Assembly (NCBI RefSeq): GCF_002163875.1
Contig: NZ_CP019333.1
Coordinates: 1,432,864-1,496,863 of the forward strand
DNA length: 64,000 nt
DNA from: Gilvibacter sp. SZ-19
GTDB taxonomy: Bacteria > Bacteroidota > Bacteroidia > Flavobacteriales > Flavobacteriaceae
Reading direction: 5' to 3'
Positions within the stretch are counted from its first letter, which is position 1. Every line of letters begins with the position of its first letter. Shown here piece by piece: positions 17,834 through 26,795 of this stretch. The translations under genes were made by a program, and so were the position numbers. A model generated the notes under the pieces. That model was not told where the DNA came from, did no database searches, and saw nothing but the letters and a program-made list of their open reading frames with translations.

Positions 17834-17841
17834 TAGTTTTG
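17834..17841 (+). promoter_or_regulatory. -7 box for the TonB receptor at 17941
   Basis: TAGTTTTG, exact consensus. The expected -33 regions of this and the divergent promoter overlap, so one bound regulator could control both genes. The leader to 17941 is about 90 bases. Confidence 0.65.
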
Positions 17842-17940
17842 TGGGCCATTAATTAACTATTTAATAATCGAACTTATTCAAGCTTTTTCTACATTCAAAA
17901 GAAAGACAGAATAAGTTCATCAATTCAACTACTAAACAGC

Positions 17941-20799
17941 ATGAAGAAATTCTTTGCCAGCTTGTTTCTTGTTTTGATCTGCGGATTCGCTACAGCTCAA
18001 ACACAGGTTACAGGTGTTGTTGTTGATACCGATTCCAGTGAGCCTATCAATGAGGTTCGGGTTCTTATCAAAGGAACTACTCTGGGAGATCTGACCGATG
18101 CATCGGGAAGTTTTGCGATCAACGATCCGGAACTCCCACTAGGTGAACAGGTCTTGGTGGTATCTAAAACAGGGTACATTACCCAGCAATTGCCTATTAC
18201 TATCCAAAGTGGGCAAACCGTAAACATCGATCGTATTTTAATGGAGATTGACCTTACCGAGGTCGAAGCTCAGATTGGGATCATCAGTCTTTCTGACAAC
18301 CAATTGGACGATGAAAGCAGCTCTGCTTACAACATCTCCGGGCTTTTGCAAGCTTCTAACGACGTGTTTTTGAACGCAGCAGCCTTTGATTTCAGTGCTA
18401 CTTTCTTTAGACCACGCGGTTATGACAACGCGAACGGAAAGGTACTGATCAACGGTATTGAAATGAATAAACAATTCAACGGTCGCCCGCAGTGGTCAAA
18501 CTGGGGAGGTCTTAACGACGCTCAGCGCAACCGTGAATTTACCATGGGAATCAAAGCCAATGAATACCAATTTGGTGATTTGGCTGGGGTTAACAATATT
18601 GTGATGCGCGCCAGTCAGTACAGACAAGGTGGTCGTGTATCTTATGCCATGGCCAACAGATCTTATGCAGGTCGTGTAATGGGCTCATACAACAGTGGTG
18701 TGAACCAGAACGGATGGGCATACAGCATTTTGTTGTCTCGTAGATTTGGTGATGAAGGATACATTCACGGTACTCTATACGATGCCAATTCCTTTTTTGC
18801 ATCCGTAGAGAAAAAGATCAACGACAACCACAGTTTGAACTTCTCTGCTTTGTATACGCCAAACCGCAGAGGACGTTCGGCTCCATTGACCCAAGAGATC
18901 CGCGATCTGAAAGGGATCCGTTACAACCCGAACTGGGGTGATTTGAACGGAGAGCGTCGCAACAGTCGCGAGCGCGAGATCGAAGAGCCGGTGATCATGT
19001 TGAACCACTACTGGAACATAGGTGAGAATACCACCTTGAACACTAACCTTGCTTATCAGTTCGGAAAGATCGGGAACACTCGAATCGACAACGGAGGTAC
19101 ACGTTTGGTTGAGTTCAATGGGCAAGAAGCGTATTTAGGTGGTGCTCGTAACCCGAACGCAGATTACTACCAAAACCTACCGAGTTTCTTTTTACAAGAT
19201 GCTAGTCCTACCGCTCAAGACTTTCAAAATGCCTTTTTGGCCCGTCAGAGTTTTGTGAACGGAGGTCAACTGGACTGGGTAGCCTTGTATCGCGCTAACG
19301 AGATCTCTGTAGCCAACGGTGGAAACGCTATTTATGTGTTGCAAGAAGATCGCACAGACGATACACAGTTTACCGCCAACACTATTTTGAGCACGCAGCT
19401 TACAGAGAATATCACTTTGAACGGATCTTTGAACTACAGAAACTTAAAGAGTGAGAACTTTGCTGCAGTAAAAGACCTTTTAGGTGCTAATGGGTATTTA
19501 GATGTAGACTTCTTTGCCGGAGACGATTCTAACACAGACATTGGCTTAAGAGCGCAGTCAGACTTGAGAAATCCAAACCGTTTGGCAGGTCTTGGAGATC
19601 GTTATAAGTACAACTATGAGATCAACGCCGATGTGATCACAGGATTCGCTCAGGCGCAGTTCAAATACAATAAAGTAGATTTCTTTGTCGGAGCTAATAT
19701 TGGTTCTACAAGCTACCAACGTACCGGACTGTTCGAAAACGGAAACTACCCTGGAGCCAGCTCTTTTGGCGACAGCGAAAAGGTGAACTTTAGCACTTAC
19801 GGTATTAAAGGTGGAATGACCTACAAAGTAACAGGACGTCACTTGATCGACCTGAATGGAGCTTACTTTACCAACGCGCCTAGCATCAGAAATACTTTTG
19901 CTAATGCACGTCAGAACAATATCGTTTCTGCAGGAATCGAAGAGGTGAAGATCCAAACGGCAGACTTGAGCTACATTTACCGCTCACCTATCGTAAAAGG
20001 ACGTATCACCGGATTCTACACTCAAGTACAAGACGGATCTGACATTGGGTTCTTCTTTACCGAGAATCAGTTTGGGGCCACTTCTTCTGCCTTTACGCAA
20101 GAAGTTACAACGGGGATCGATCAACGCCACTTAGGTGTGGAGATGGGAGTTGAAGCTCAACTTACCCCAACTATCAAAGTAAAGGCGGCTGCCTCTGTAG
20201 GCCAGTACATCTTTACCAACAACCCTAATGTATCTTACTACAGTGATGACTTTATCGATCCTAATACCGGATTGCCATCTTTGGAGCCATTCACTATTGG
20301 AGACGGCACTGCCAAGCTTAAGAACTACCACGTAGCTGGTGGTCCGGAGCGCGCTTACCAGATCGGTTTCGAATACCGCGACCCAGATTTCTGGTGGGTA
20401 GGACTTACTACCAACTACTTCAGCAATGCTTATGTAGATGCTAGTACGCTTCGCAGAACAGATGCATTTACTCAAGATGTAGACGGATTGACCTTTAACG
20501 ATTACGACCCGGAAGTAGCACGCGGTTTGTTGCAACAAGAACAACTAGACGATTACTTCTTGGTTAACGTTGTGGGAGGTAAGTCATGGAAGATAGGAGA
20601 CTACTTTGTAGGTTTCTTTGCAACCATTAACAACGTCTTGGATCAGCAATATGTTACCGGTGGATTTGAGCAGTCACGACTTGCCAACTACCGCGATGTA
20701 CTAGACGATCAAAACAATACAGGAGGTCCTGTATTCGGGAACCGCTACTTCTTTGGTAACGGTACGACATACTATGTCAACTTATATTTACGATTTTAA
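17941..20799 (+). CDS. TonB-dependent receptor paired with a DUF5689 lipoprotein
   Basis: Signal peptide to TAQTQ; carboxypeptidase-regulatory-like domain at about 22-110 (VTGVVVDTDSSEPINEVRV); plug region with FRPRGYDNANGKVLINGIEM; a barrel of about 700 residues ending YYVNLYLRF with a terminal Phe. An outer-membrane importer by family. The gene is followed after 20 bases by a DUF5689/choice-of-anchor-J lipoprotein, comparable in arrangement to SusC/SusD pairs though the partner is not SusD. It diverges from a secreted EEP nuclease. Codon choice is well adapted, suggesting substantial expression. Confidence 0.93.
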   Translation: MKKFFASLFLVLICGFATAQTQVTGVVVDTDSSEPINEVRVLIKGTTLGDLTDASGSFAINDPELPLGEQVLVVSKTGYITQQLPITIQSGQTVNIDRILMEIDLTEVEAQIGIISLSDNQLDDESSSAYNISGLLQASNDVFLNAAAFDFSATFFRPRGYDNANGKVLINGIEMNKQFNGRPQWSNWGGLNDAQRNREFTMGIKANEYQFGDLAGVNNIVMRASQYRQGGRVSYAMANRSYAGRVMGSYNSGVNQNGWAYSILLSRRFGDEGYIHGTLYDANSFFASVEKKINDNHSLNFSALYTPNRRGRSAPLTQEIRDLKGIRYNPNWGDLNGERRNSREREIEEPVIMLNHYWNIGENTTLNTNLAYQFGKIGNTRIDNGGTRLVEFNGQEAYLGGARNPNADYYQNLPSFFLQDASPTAQDFQNAFLARQSFVNGGQLDWVALYRANEISVANGGNAIYVLQEDRTDDTQFTANTILSTQLTENITLNGSLNYRNLKSENFAAVKDLLGANGYLDVDFFAGDDSNTDIGLRAQSDLRNPNRLAGLGDRYKYNYEINADVITGFAQAQFKYNKVDFFVGANIGSTSYQRTGLFENGNYPGASSFGDSEKVNFSTYGIKGGMTYKVTGRHLIDLNGAYFTNAPSIRNTFANARQNNIVSAGIEEVKIQTADLSYIYRSPIVKGRITGFYTQVQDGSDIGFFFTENQFGATSSAFTQEVTTGIDQRHLGVEMGVEAQLTPTIKVKAAASVGQYIFTNNPNVSYYSDDFIDPNTGLPSLEPFTIGDGTAKLKNYHVAGGPERAYQIGFEYRDPDFWWVGLTTNYFSNAYVDASTLRRTDAFTQDVDGLTFNDYDPEVARGLLQQEQLDDYFLVNVVGGKSWKIGDYFVGFFATINNVLDQQYVTGGFEQSRLANYRDVLDDQNNTGGPVFGNRYFFGNGTTYYVNLYLRF

Positions 20800-20819
20800 T
20801 AGCTTTTAAAAAATTAATC

Positions 20820-22262
20820 ATGAAAATCATGAATCTATATAAACTAATGGCCGTGCTACTTTTTGTAGCCGTAGGATTCTCCTGTGTTCAGGACGATGAA
20901 TTTGACCTGCCTAACACCACTGTAGACATTGTAGAGGTAGAAGGTAATGTGATCACGATAGATGCCCTTCGCGGTATCTTTGAGCAGGCTGTTGCCGATG
21001 GCGATAGCGAAGTAACTTTTACTGCAGAGGACAACTTGGTGGTAGAAGGATATGTAGTATCTAGCGACGAAGGTGGAAACTGGTTCGAGGAGATCGTTAT
21101 TCAAGACAAGGCAGAGAACCCAACAACTGGTGTTAAGGTGTTGGTAGACGTAAACCCATTGTTTACGCGTTTCGAGAAAGGTCGTAAGATCTTAGTTAAA
21201 CTAGACGGATTGACTGTAGCAGTTACTAACGGAGTACTTGGTCTAGGTTTAGGCGGAGGAGACTTCATCGACAAGTTGCCTCCATCTGTATTGGTTGGTG
21301 AAGGATCTGATGAGAACCTTTGGAGAATCTTTAGAACAGATGAGGTTGCTACTATCGTGCCTCGCGAGACCACTTTGGCAGAGATCAGCGCTTCTGGTGG
21401 TGATTCAGCCTTAGAGAACGTTTACATTCGTATTAGCGATGTACAGTTCAACAGAAATGACGTACTAGGTGAAAACCCATTGACCTTTGCTGCGGAGCCA
21501 ACAGACGAATTTGACGGCGATCGTACCCTAGAGGGTTGCGAAGGTGGTTCTATCATAGTTCAGACTTCTACTTTTGCAGACTTTAAAGCACTTTTGTTGC
21601 CAAACGGACGTGGAGCTATAGACGGGATCCTATCTCGTGATTTCTTTGACGATTTCTTCACTATGGTGATCAACGAGCCAGCAGATATTGCCTTTGGCGA
21701 TGTATCTGAGCGTTGTGATCCTGATTTCACAGCTTGTACCGGGCCTTCTGGTGGAGGTTCAGCTTTCTTTAGCGAAGACTTTGAAGGAATTGGTAGCCTT
21801 GCAGACCTTGTTTCTGCCGGATGGACCAATGTAAACACTGTAGGTGGAAGCACCGAGTGGGTATTAGGTACTTTTAGCGGAAACAGCTACGCACAGATCA
21901 CTGCATTCTCTAGTGGAGAAGACACTATCGAGTCCTGGTTGGTAACTCCAGGTATCGATATGGATGGAACTACTGCAGAAGAGCTTATGTTCGACGTACA
22001 AGCTAACTTTGACAACGGAACTGTACTTAGCGTACTTTTCTCTACTAACTTCACCGGAGATCCAACTACTGCAGATTGGAACTTATTGGATGCAACTATC
22101 CCGGTAGGTCCTTCTAGTGGATTCGGAACTTTTGAAGCTGTAGGTCCTGTAAATGTTTCTTGTTTAGAAGGAACAGTACACTTTGCATTCTTATACACCG
22201 GATCTGAATCTGGTGCATCTACGCGTTATCACGTAGATAATGTAGAGGTGACTGGAATCTAA
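20820..22262 (+). CDS. Surface lipoprotein with DUF5689 and choice-of-anchor-J domains
   Basis: Lipoprotein signal with GFSC (Cys22). The N-terminal half (about 35-300) carries the DUF5689 pattern, OB-fold-like (VEGYVVSSDEGGNWFEEIVI, TVAVTNGVLGLGLGGG, LENVYIRISDVQF). After a Gly/Ser linker, residues about 315-480 form a jelly-roll choice-of-anchor-J module (FFSEDFEGIGSL, ESWLVTPGIDMDG, YHVDNVEV). Jelly-roll modules of this kind bind ligands at the cell surface. Co-transcribed with the receptor, so it is likely the ligand-capture subunit (inference). A terminator follows. Confidence 0.9.
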   Translation: MKIMNLYKLMAVLLFVAVGFSCVQDDEFDLPNTTVDIVEVEGNVITIDALRGIFEQAVADGDSEVTFTAEDNLVVEGYVVSSDEGGNWFEEIVIQDKAENPTTGVKVLVDVNPLFTRFEKGRKILVKLDGLTVAVTNGVLGLGLGGGDFIDKLPPSVLVGEGSDENLWRIFRTDEVATIVPRETTLAEISASGGDSALENVYIRISDVQFNRNDVLGENPLTFAAEPTDEFDGDRTLEGCEGGSIIVQTSTFADFKALLLPNGRGAIDGILSRDFFDDFFTMVINEPADIAFGDVSERCDPDFTACTGPSGGGSAFFSEDFEGIGSLADLVSAGWTNVNTVGGSTEWVLGTFSGNSYAQITAFSSGEDTIESWLVTPGIDMDGTTAEELMFDVQANFDNGTVLSVLFSTNFTGDPTTADWNLLDATIPVGPSSGFGTFEAVGPVNVSCLEGTVHFAFLYTGSESGASTRYHVDNVEVTGI

Positions 22263-22283
22263 GAACGATTTTATATACACTTT

Positions 22284-22317
22284 AAAAACCCTGCACTTCG
22301 GTGTGGGGTTTTTTTAT
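22284..22317 (+). terminator. Intrinsic terminator after the DUF5689 gene
   Basis: AAAACCCTGCAC and GTGTGGGGTTTT form a stem with a TTCG tetraloop (22297-22300) followed by T residues. Two imperfect pairs are present. Confidence 0.8.
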
Positions 22318-22388
22318 GCTAAAATTGCAGTGAACATATTGGGTTGCAGCATATAAGGAAATAAGCCGTTAGCATAATAAACCATCTA

Positions 22389-23714
22389 ATGCGATCCTAT
22401 ATTTTATTGATTTGCTGCCTCTTATCGAGTTTATCTCAGGCGCAAATACCCAATGAGCTTTCTGCGGAAGACAAAGTTTACGGGCTTTCCAAGTTTTGGC
22501 AAGAGGTCAACTTTAGCTATATCTATTACGATCAGATAGACCAACTGAAGTGGAATGCTCTTTTTAAACAATACATCTCAGAAGTCCAGCAAACCGAAAA
22601 TGACTATCAATACTACAGGCTGATACAGAAGTTCTCGGCTTATTTAGAAGACGGTCATACCGATGTTTGGTTGCCCAAGTATTTACGCCAGAACATATTC
22701 AATGGCGAGTTTGGCGACTATCATTTTTACTTGAAAAATTTCTCAGGGCGAGCCATTGTAAGCCGAGTGAACAAGAGTAAAAGTGGCGAAATTCCAGTGG
22801 GGTCAGAGATCATTGCCATAAATGATATCCCTGTGGCAAAGTATATGAAAGAATTTGTGGAGCCTTACGTTTCTTCGTCCACAGCTCATGTGCGAGAAGA
22901 TAGGGCTGTGGAGTATTTGCTAGAAGCCTATCAAGGCACAAAATTCAAGTTGACGTTTCGATTACCTTCTGGACTCGAAAAAGAGTTAAACCTTAGTGTT
23001 GCAGCCTGCGCTGAGGATTCTTTTGTGCCGGCCAAAGAACCTTTTAAATTGGTAGATCTCAATTGGCAAGCCAATGATATTGCGGTACTTTCCATTAATT
23101 CCTTTAACACCTGGGATACCTTTAGTGAATTCAAAGAAAAACTCCCTGAATTGCAAAAGGCAAAAGGGCTCATTATTGATCTTAGAGAGAACGGAGGAGG
23201 AAACTCTGGTGTTGCTAAGGTGGTGCTACATTATTTGACCAAGGATACTATCTTTTATGGTCCTCGTTCGCAAAGTCGCAAGTATATCCCAACTTTAAAG
23301 GCCTGGAACCAGAGTGAATATTATCACGATTTCCCATACCGTCCAGATACTTTGGGTATAGGTGATAGGAATTTGCTAAAAGGAAAACGCGTGGTGGTTC
23401 CTACGGCGGTTCTGATTGGCCATGGAACAGCTTCCGCAGCAGAAGATTTCCTGATCTATTCTCACGAAATGGACCACATGATAAAAATAGGGGAGCCTAC
23501 CTACGGCAGTACGGGTATGCCATTAATGTTTCAGATGCCGGGCGGTGGTGTGGCAAGGGTCTGCACAAAAAAAGACACCTATCCGGACGGAACTGTTTTT
23601 GTTGGAGTAGGTATACAACCCGACATTGAAGTGTCTCTAGATCTAGAAGATTTCCTTGCCGATCGTGACTCTGTTTTACAACAAGCACTAAACTATCTGA
23701 ACAATAAGCTATAA
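22389..23714 (+). CDS. S41-family (tricorn/IRBP-like) peptidase, secreted
   Basis: Signal peptide ends near SLSQAQ. The N-terminal helical region contains the DGHT motif (His90), a PDZ-like segment follows (GEIPVGSEIIAINDIPV), and the peptidase core holds LIIDLRENGGGNSG and GHGTASAAEDF with nucleophile Ser349 and Glu352. The catalytic Lys of CtpA/Prc enzymes (FGKG) is replaced by YGSTG, so catalysis should follow the tricorn-like Ser-His-Glu scheme. Likely a periplasmic or outer-membrane-associated protein/peptide processing enzyme. Transcribed alone and convergent with the OmpA gene. Confidence 0.9.
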   Translation: MRSYILLICCLLSSLSQAQIPNELSAEDKVYGLSKFWQEVNFSYIYYDQIDQLKWNALFKQYISEVQQTENDYQYYRLIQKFSAYLEDGHTDVWLPKYLRQNIFNGEFGDYHFYLKNFSGRAIVSRVNKSKSGEIPVGSEIIAINDIPVAKYMKEFVEPYVSSSTAHVREDRAVEYLLEAYQGTKFKLTFRLPSGLEKELNLSVAACAEDSFVPAKEPFKLVDLNWQANDIAVLSINSFNTWDTFSEFKEKLPELQKAKGLIIDLRENGGGNSGVAKVVLHYLTKDTIFYGPRSQSRKYIPTLKAWNQSEYYHDFPYRPDTLGIGDRNLLKGKRVVVPTAVLIGHGTASAAEDFLIYSHEMDHMIKIGEPTYGSTGMPLMFQMPGGGVARVCTKKDTYPDGTVFVGVGIQPDIEVSLDLEDFLADRDSVLQQALNYLNNKL

Positions 23715-23716
23715 GA

Positions 23717-23753
23717 CTAAAAAACCCTCCGAAGCGCAATGCAACGGAGGGTT
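23717..23753 (-). terminator. Terminator for the OmpA/SprF unit
   Basis: AACCCTCCG (23723-23731) and CGGAGGGTT (23745-23753) form a perfect 9-bp stem. On the minus strand it is followed by a run of seven T, so it works best for the leftward OmpA transcript; it may also stop S41 transcripts. Confidence 0.8.
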
Positions 23754-23801
23754 CACTTGGTTGGTTAGTTACTTGTCTTTTCCAAGCAATTTTTAAGCTT
23801 T

Positions 23802-25673
23802 CTAACGCTCAACTATGATAAAGTCAGAGCGACGGTTTTGCTGATGTTGTTCGTCTGTACATCCGCCTGAACAATCCACTAATGGATCGGTCTTACCTTT
23901 ACCAATTCCGCTAATTCGGTTGGCGTCAATTCCTTTGGAGATCACGTATTGGACCGTAGACTGTGCTCTGCGTTCAGAGAGCTGCATATTGTAACGGTTA
24001 CCACCGCGGTTGTCGGTGTGACTTTCAACACGGATCACCATAGTTGGGTATTTTTTCATCACCTGAACCAGTTTGTCTAGTTCAAAAGCAGCCTGCGGCT
24101 TGATGTTAGACTTATCGAAGTCGAAGAAGATTGGTTCTAGTACCACACGATCTTCTTGAATGATCTCTTCTATAGGATCTAAACCAATGCGCACAGCTAA
24201 TGGACCATCTTCAGAAGAACTCGCTACGGCAGTACCGCTTTCGTAGTCTTCTTTTTCTGCGGTCAAGGTGTAGTTCACATCACACTCGCCCATAAATTCA
24301 ACTTGCCCACGATCGTTGGTCATCTTAGTGCCCAAACGATTGCGACTGCTGTCGTAAATATCAACCTTAGCATTTGTTATAACTGATCCCGTTACATTGT
24401 CAACAACGCTAACTACCATGTTCACATCGCAAGGAGGAATTCCAGCTACCTGATAGATATCGTCACTTCCTTTACCGCCTGCGCGATCCGAAGAAACAAA
24501 TCCACTCATGCTTGCCTCGTCATACATAAAGGCAAAGTCGTCACCACCACTGTTTACAGGAACCCCCAAGTTGGTCACCGATCCGCCTTCTGATTTGAAA
24601 ACGTCTAAACCACCAAGACCAGGATGTCCATCACTAGAGAAGAATAGAACTCCAGAGTCAGTTACATGAGGGAAAACTTCTTTTCCTTCGGTGTTAACAG
24701 CCTCAACGTTCTGTGGCGCTCCGTAGCTACCGTCGGCATTAACACTTACCATGTAAATATCGGCCATACCCTTACCACCTGGCATATCAGACACAAAATA
24801 AAGTGTCTTGCCATCTTTACTCAAGGCAGGATGTCCGGTAGAATATTCGCTGCTGTTAAACGGAAGTGGCTTTACGTCAACCCACTTACCATTTACCAAT
24901 TCTGCGGAGTACAGATTCAGTTGGTTTACACCATCTTCGTCTTTTTTGTACTTTCCTTTATAGTAGTTGTTTCTGTCAAAATAGATGCGGTTCCCATCGG
25001 CAGAGAAGGCAACAGTTCCTTCGTGGAACTTGGTGTTAACATCGCCAGGGATCAATTCTGCGGAGCCAATAGTTCCATCGGTCCAGTTGGCAGCGTAAAT
25101 GTCTAAGAATGGCTGGTCGTTCCACCCGTAGTCTCTTCTGCTCGTATTTCTGGCAGAGGAGAAGAACATAGTGTTGCCACTCATGGTTCCACCAAATTCC
25201 GAAAATTCGGAGTTGATATCTCCAGCGTTCTCTACAGTGTACTGCGGAGTGCTGTTAAGCAGTCCAGGAATGTAGTTCGGGTTCTTCATGAACTCAACAG
25301 CGCGTTTGTCTCTTGGCTTCATGCCCGCAAACTTTTTCATCGCGTCGTTTGAAGCTGCAAAATCACCATTGGCCTTTAAACTCTGGGCGTAGTTATAAAC
25401 GGCTTCAGCATTCACATCGCTATCGTCCATAAGACGCTTGTAGTATGTGGCCGCTTTTTCTGTGTCATTAATGTTGTAATAGCTGTTTGCCAAACGTTCG
25501 TAAACGTAAGAATCAGCTTTTCCGCGAGCTATAAGACGCTCGTAGTCTTCAATTGCTTCGGTATACTCCAAGCGATCGTAATGCTTGTCGGCTGCCTTGG
25601 TATCTCTGTTCTGAGCAGTCAAGCTGGCCGTGCTAACCGTTAGTGCGAATATAAAGAGGTATATTTTTTTCAT
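23802..25673 (-). CDS. OmpA-family protein with TPR and PD40 propeller (PorE-like)
   Basis: Signal peptide MKKIYLFIFALTV...LTAQ. Domains in order: TPR helices (about 25-125), WD40-like PD40 beta-propeller blades (about 150-405, e.g. HPALSKDGKTLYFVSD, EVFPHVTDSGVLFFSSDG), a carboxypeptidase-regulatory-like insert (about 420-490, ITNAKVDIYDSS) and a C-terminal OmpA domain (about 505-620, FDFDKSNIKP, VESHTDNRGG, LSERRAQS). This is the architecture of PorE-type proteins that link type IX secretion components to peptidoglycan, and of partners of SprF. It lies 18 bases downstream of the PorP/SprF gene and is co-transcribed with it. Confidence 0.94.
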   Translation of the reverse strand: MKKIYLFIFALTVSTASLTAQNRDTKAADKHYDRLEYTEAIEDYERLIARGKADSYVYERLANSYYNINDTEKAATYYKRLMDDSDVNAEAVYNYAQSLKANGDFAASNDAMKKFAGMKPRDKRAVEFMKNPNYIPGLLNSTPQYTVENAGDINSEFSEFGGTMSGNTMFFSSARNTSRRDYGWNDQPFLDIYAANWTDGTIGSAELIPGDVNTKFHEGTVAFSADGNRIYFDRNNYYKGKYKKDEDGVNQLNLYSAELVNGKWVDVKPLPFNSSEYSTGHPALSKDGKTLYFVSDMPGGKGMADIYMVSVNADGSYGAPQNVEAVNTEGKEVFPHVTDSGVLFFSSDGHPGLGGLDVFKSEGGSVTNLGVPVNSGGDDFAFMYDEASMSGFVSSDRAGGKGSDDIYQVAGIPPCDVNMVVSVVDNVTGSVITNAKVDIYDSSRNRLGTKMTNDRGQVEFMGECDVNYTLTAEKEDYESGTAVASSSEDGPLAVRIGLDPIEEIIQEDRVVLEPIFFDFDKSNIKPQAAFELDKLVQVMKKYPTMVIRVESHTDNRGGNRYNMQLSERRAQSTVQYVISKGIDANRISGIGKGKTDPLVDCSGGCTDEQHQQNRRSDFIIVER

Positions 25674-25691
25674 GTTCTTCGAAGAATAGGA

Positions 25692-26606
25692 TTAGAAATA
25701 TCTAGGCGACTTGAGCACGCGCTTATTTAAGAAGATATCAAAGGTTAGAATGATTTCGTGCGATGCGCTGGTCACCACATCCAAATCAGAAACTACGCTG
25801 TCGTAAGCGTATCCGATTCTAAAGTTTGGTGTGGCTTGGAAACCTACAAGACCACTAAAAGAGTCGTCTAGACGGTAGGAGGCACCCAGCTCGAATTTTT
25901 CGTAGAACAGTGCGTTTAGGTTCGCATCAAAAGAGAAGGGTGCATCAAAGGCCCCTTTAACCAGAACGTGTGGCTTAAGCTTCACATTTTCTGAAAGATC
26001 AAATACATATCCTGTGGCGGCAAAGAAGTGATTGGTCTCAGAACCGTACTTCAGACCGTTTTCGTCTAAGTGTACCGAATTCAACAAGTTCGGAACAGAC
26101 ACAGACAGGTAGAATCTGTCGGTGTAGAAGAACGCACCGGCACCGATATTCGGATAGGTATTGTTAATATCCTGAGAGAAGAATGGATCTCCTGGGTCTG
26201 TCAACAATAATGTAGACAGGGCTACATCGTGGAAGGTCGCACCGGCTTTAAGACCAAGGGCTAACTTAGCATTATCGCTTACCTGAAGGGTGTAAGAGAA
26301 ATCGATGAATACATTGGTCTCTTTCACTGGACCTAGTTCGTCCTTAATGGCAGAAAGTCCAAGTCCTGTTTTCTCACCTATCGGAGCATGACCAGAAAAG
26401 GTGACGGTCTCTGGAGCACCATCAAAACCAGACCATTGTCTGCGGTAAAGCGCTGTCATCGACAGGGATTCTTTAGACCCTGCATAGGCCGGGTTTATCA
26501 CATTCATATTATACATGTACTGGGTGTACTGCGGATCTTGCTGAGCGTCAGCATCCTGTAAACCAAGAACACAAAATACGAGTAGTAGCGTGTAGAGTTT
26601 TTTCAT
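25692..26606 (-). CDS. PorP/SprF-family type IX secretion membrane protein
   Basis: 304 aa with signal peptide (to ADAQQ), the typical opening DPQYTQYMYNMNVINPAYAG, repeated amphipathic strands of an outer-membrane barrel, and an internal GASYRLDDSFSGLVGFQ-like strand pair. In gliding flavobacteria SprF helps deliver the giant adhesin SprB and is encoded directly after it. Here no large adhesin precedes it; the upstream gene is an EEP-family enzyme. The pair with the OmpA gene downstream is conserved. Confidence 0.94.
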   Translation of the reverse strand: MKKLYTLLLVFCVLGLQDADAQQDPQYTQYMYNMNVINPAYAGSKESLSMTALYRRQWSGFDGAPETVTFSGHAPIGEKTGLGLSAIKDELGPVKETNVFIDFSYTLQVSDNAKLALGLKAGATFHDVALSTLLLTDPGDPFFSQDINNTYPNIGAGAFFYTDRFYLSVSVPNLLNSVHLDENGLKYGSETNHFFAATGYVFDLSENVKLKPHVLVKGAFDAPFSFDANLNALFYEKFELGASYRLDDSFSGLVGFQATPNFRIGYAYDSVVSDLDVVTSASHEIILTFDIFLNKRVLKSPRYF

Positions 26607-26716
26607 TCTTGTTTAGTTATATCAATGCAAATTTTTGATGTTTCACGCTTGGTATTTTAAGGCGTTATGCGGTGTTGATAGCCGCTTAGCCAAACCAATG
26701 GAAACACTAATTTAAC

Positions 26717-26724
26717 CAAAATTA
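26717..26724 (-). promoter_or_regulatory. -7 box of the SprF/OmpA operon
   Basis: Minus-strand TAATTTTG, exact consensus, 111 bases upstream of the SprF ATG. This implies a leader of roughly 100 bases in the 189-base gap, in which I see no ORF. Confidence 0.55.
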
Positions 26725-26795
26725 TGATAGTTCAACCCCCAATCTATAATAATAGATAAGCGACATAATTCATCGACAAACGCGGGGTTGAAATC

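Noticed and set aside
16704-17849. Longer start (17849) for the secreted EEP protein
   Set aside because: The extra 31 residues have no export signal, cover both divergent promoter boxes, and precede a perfect signal peptide starting at 17756.
22389-23714. Inactive S41 peptidase because the FGKG lysine is missing
   Set aside because: The tricorn/IRBP-like subgroup uses a different set (DGHT His, Ser, Glu) and these are present.
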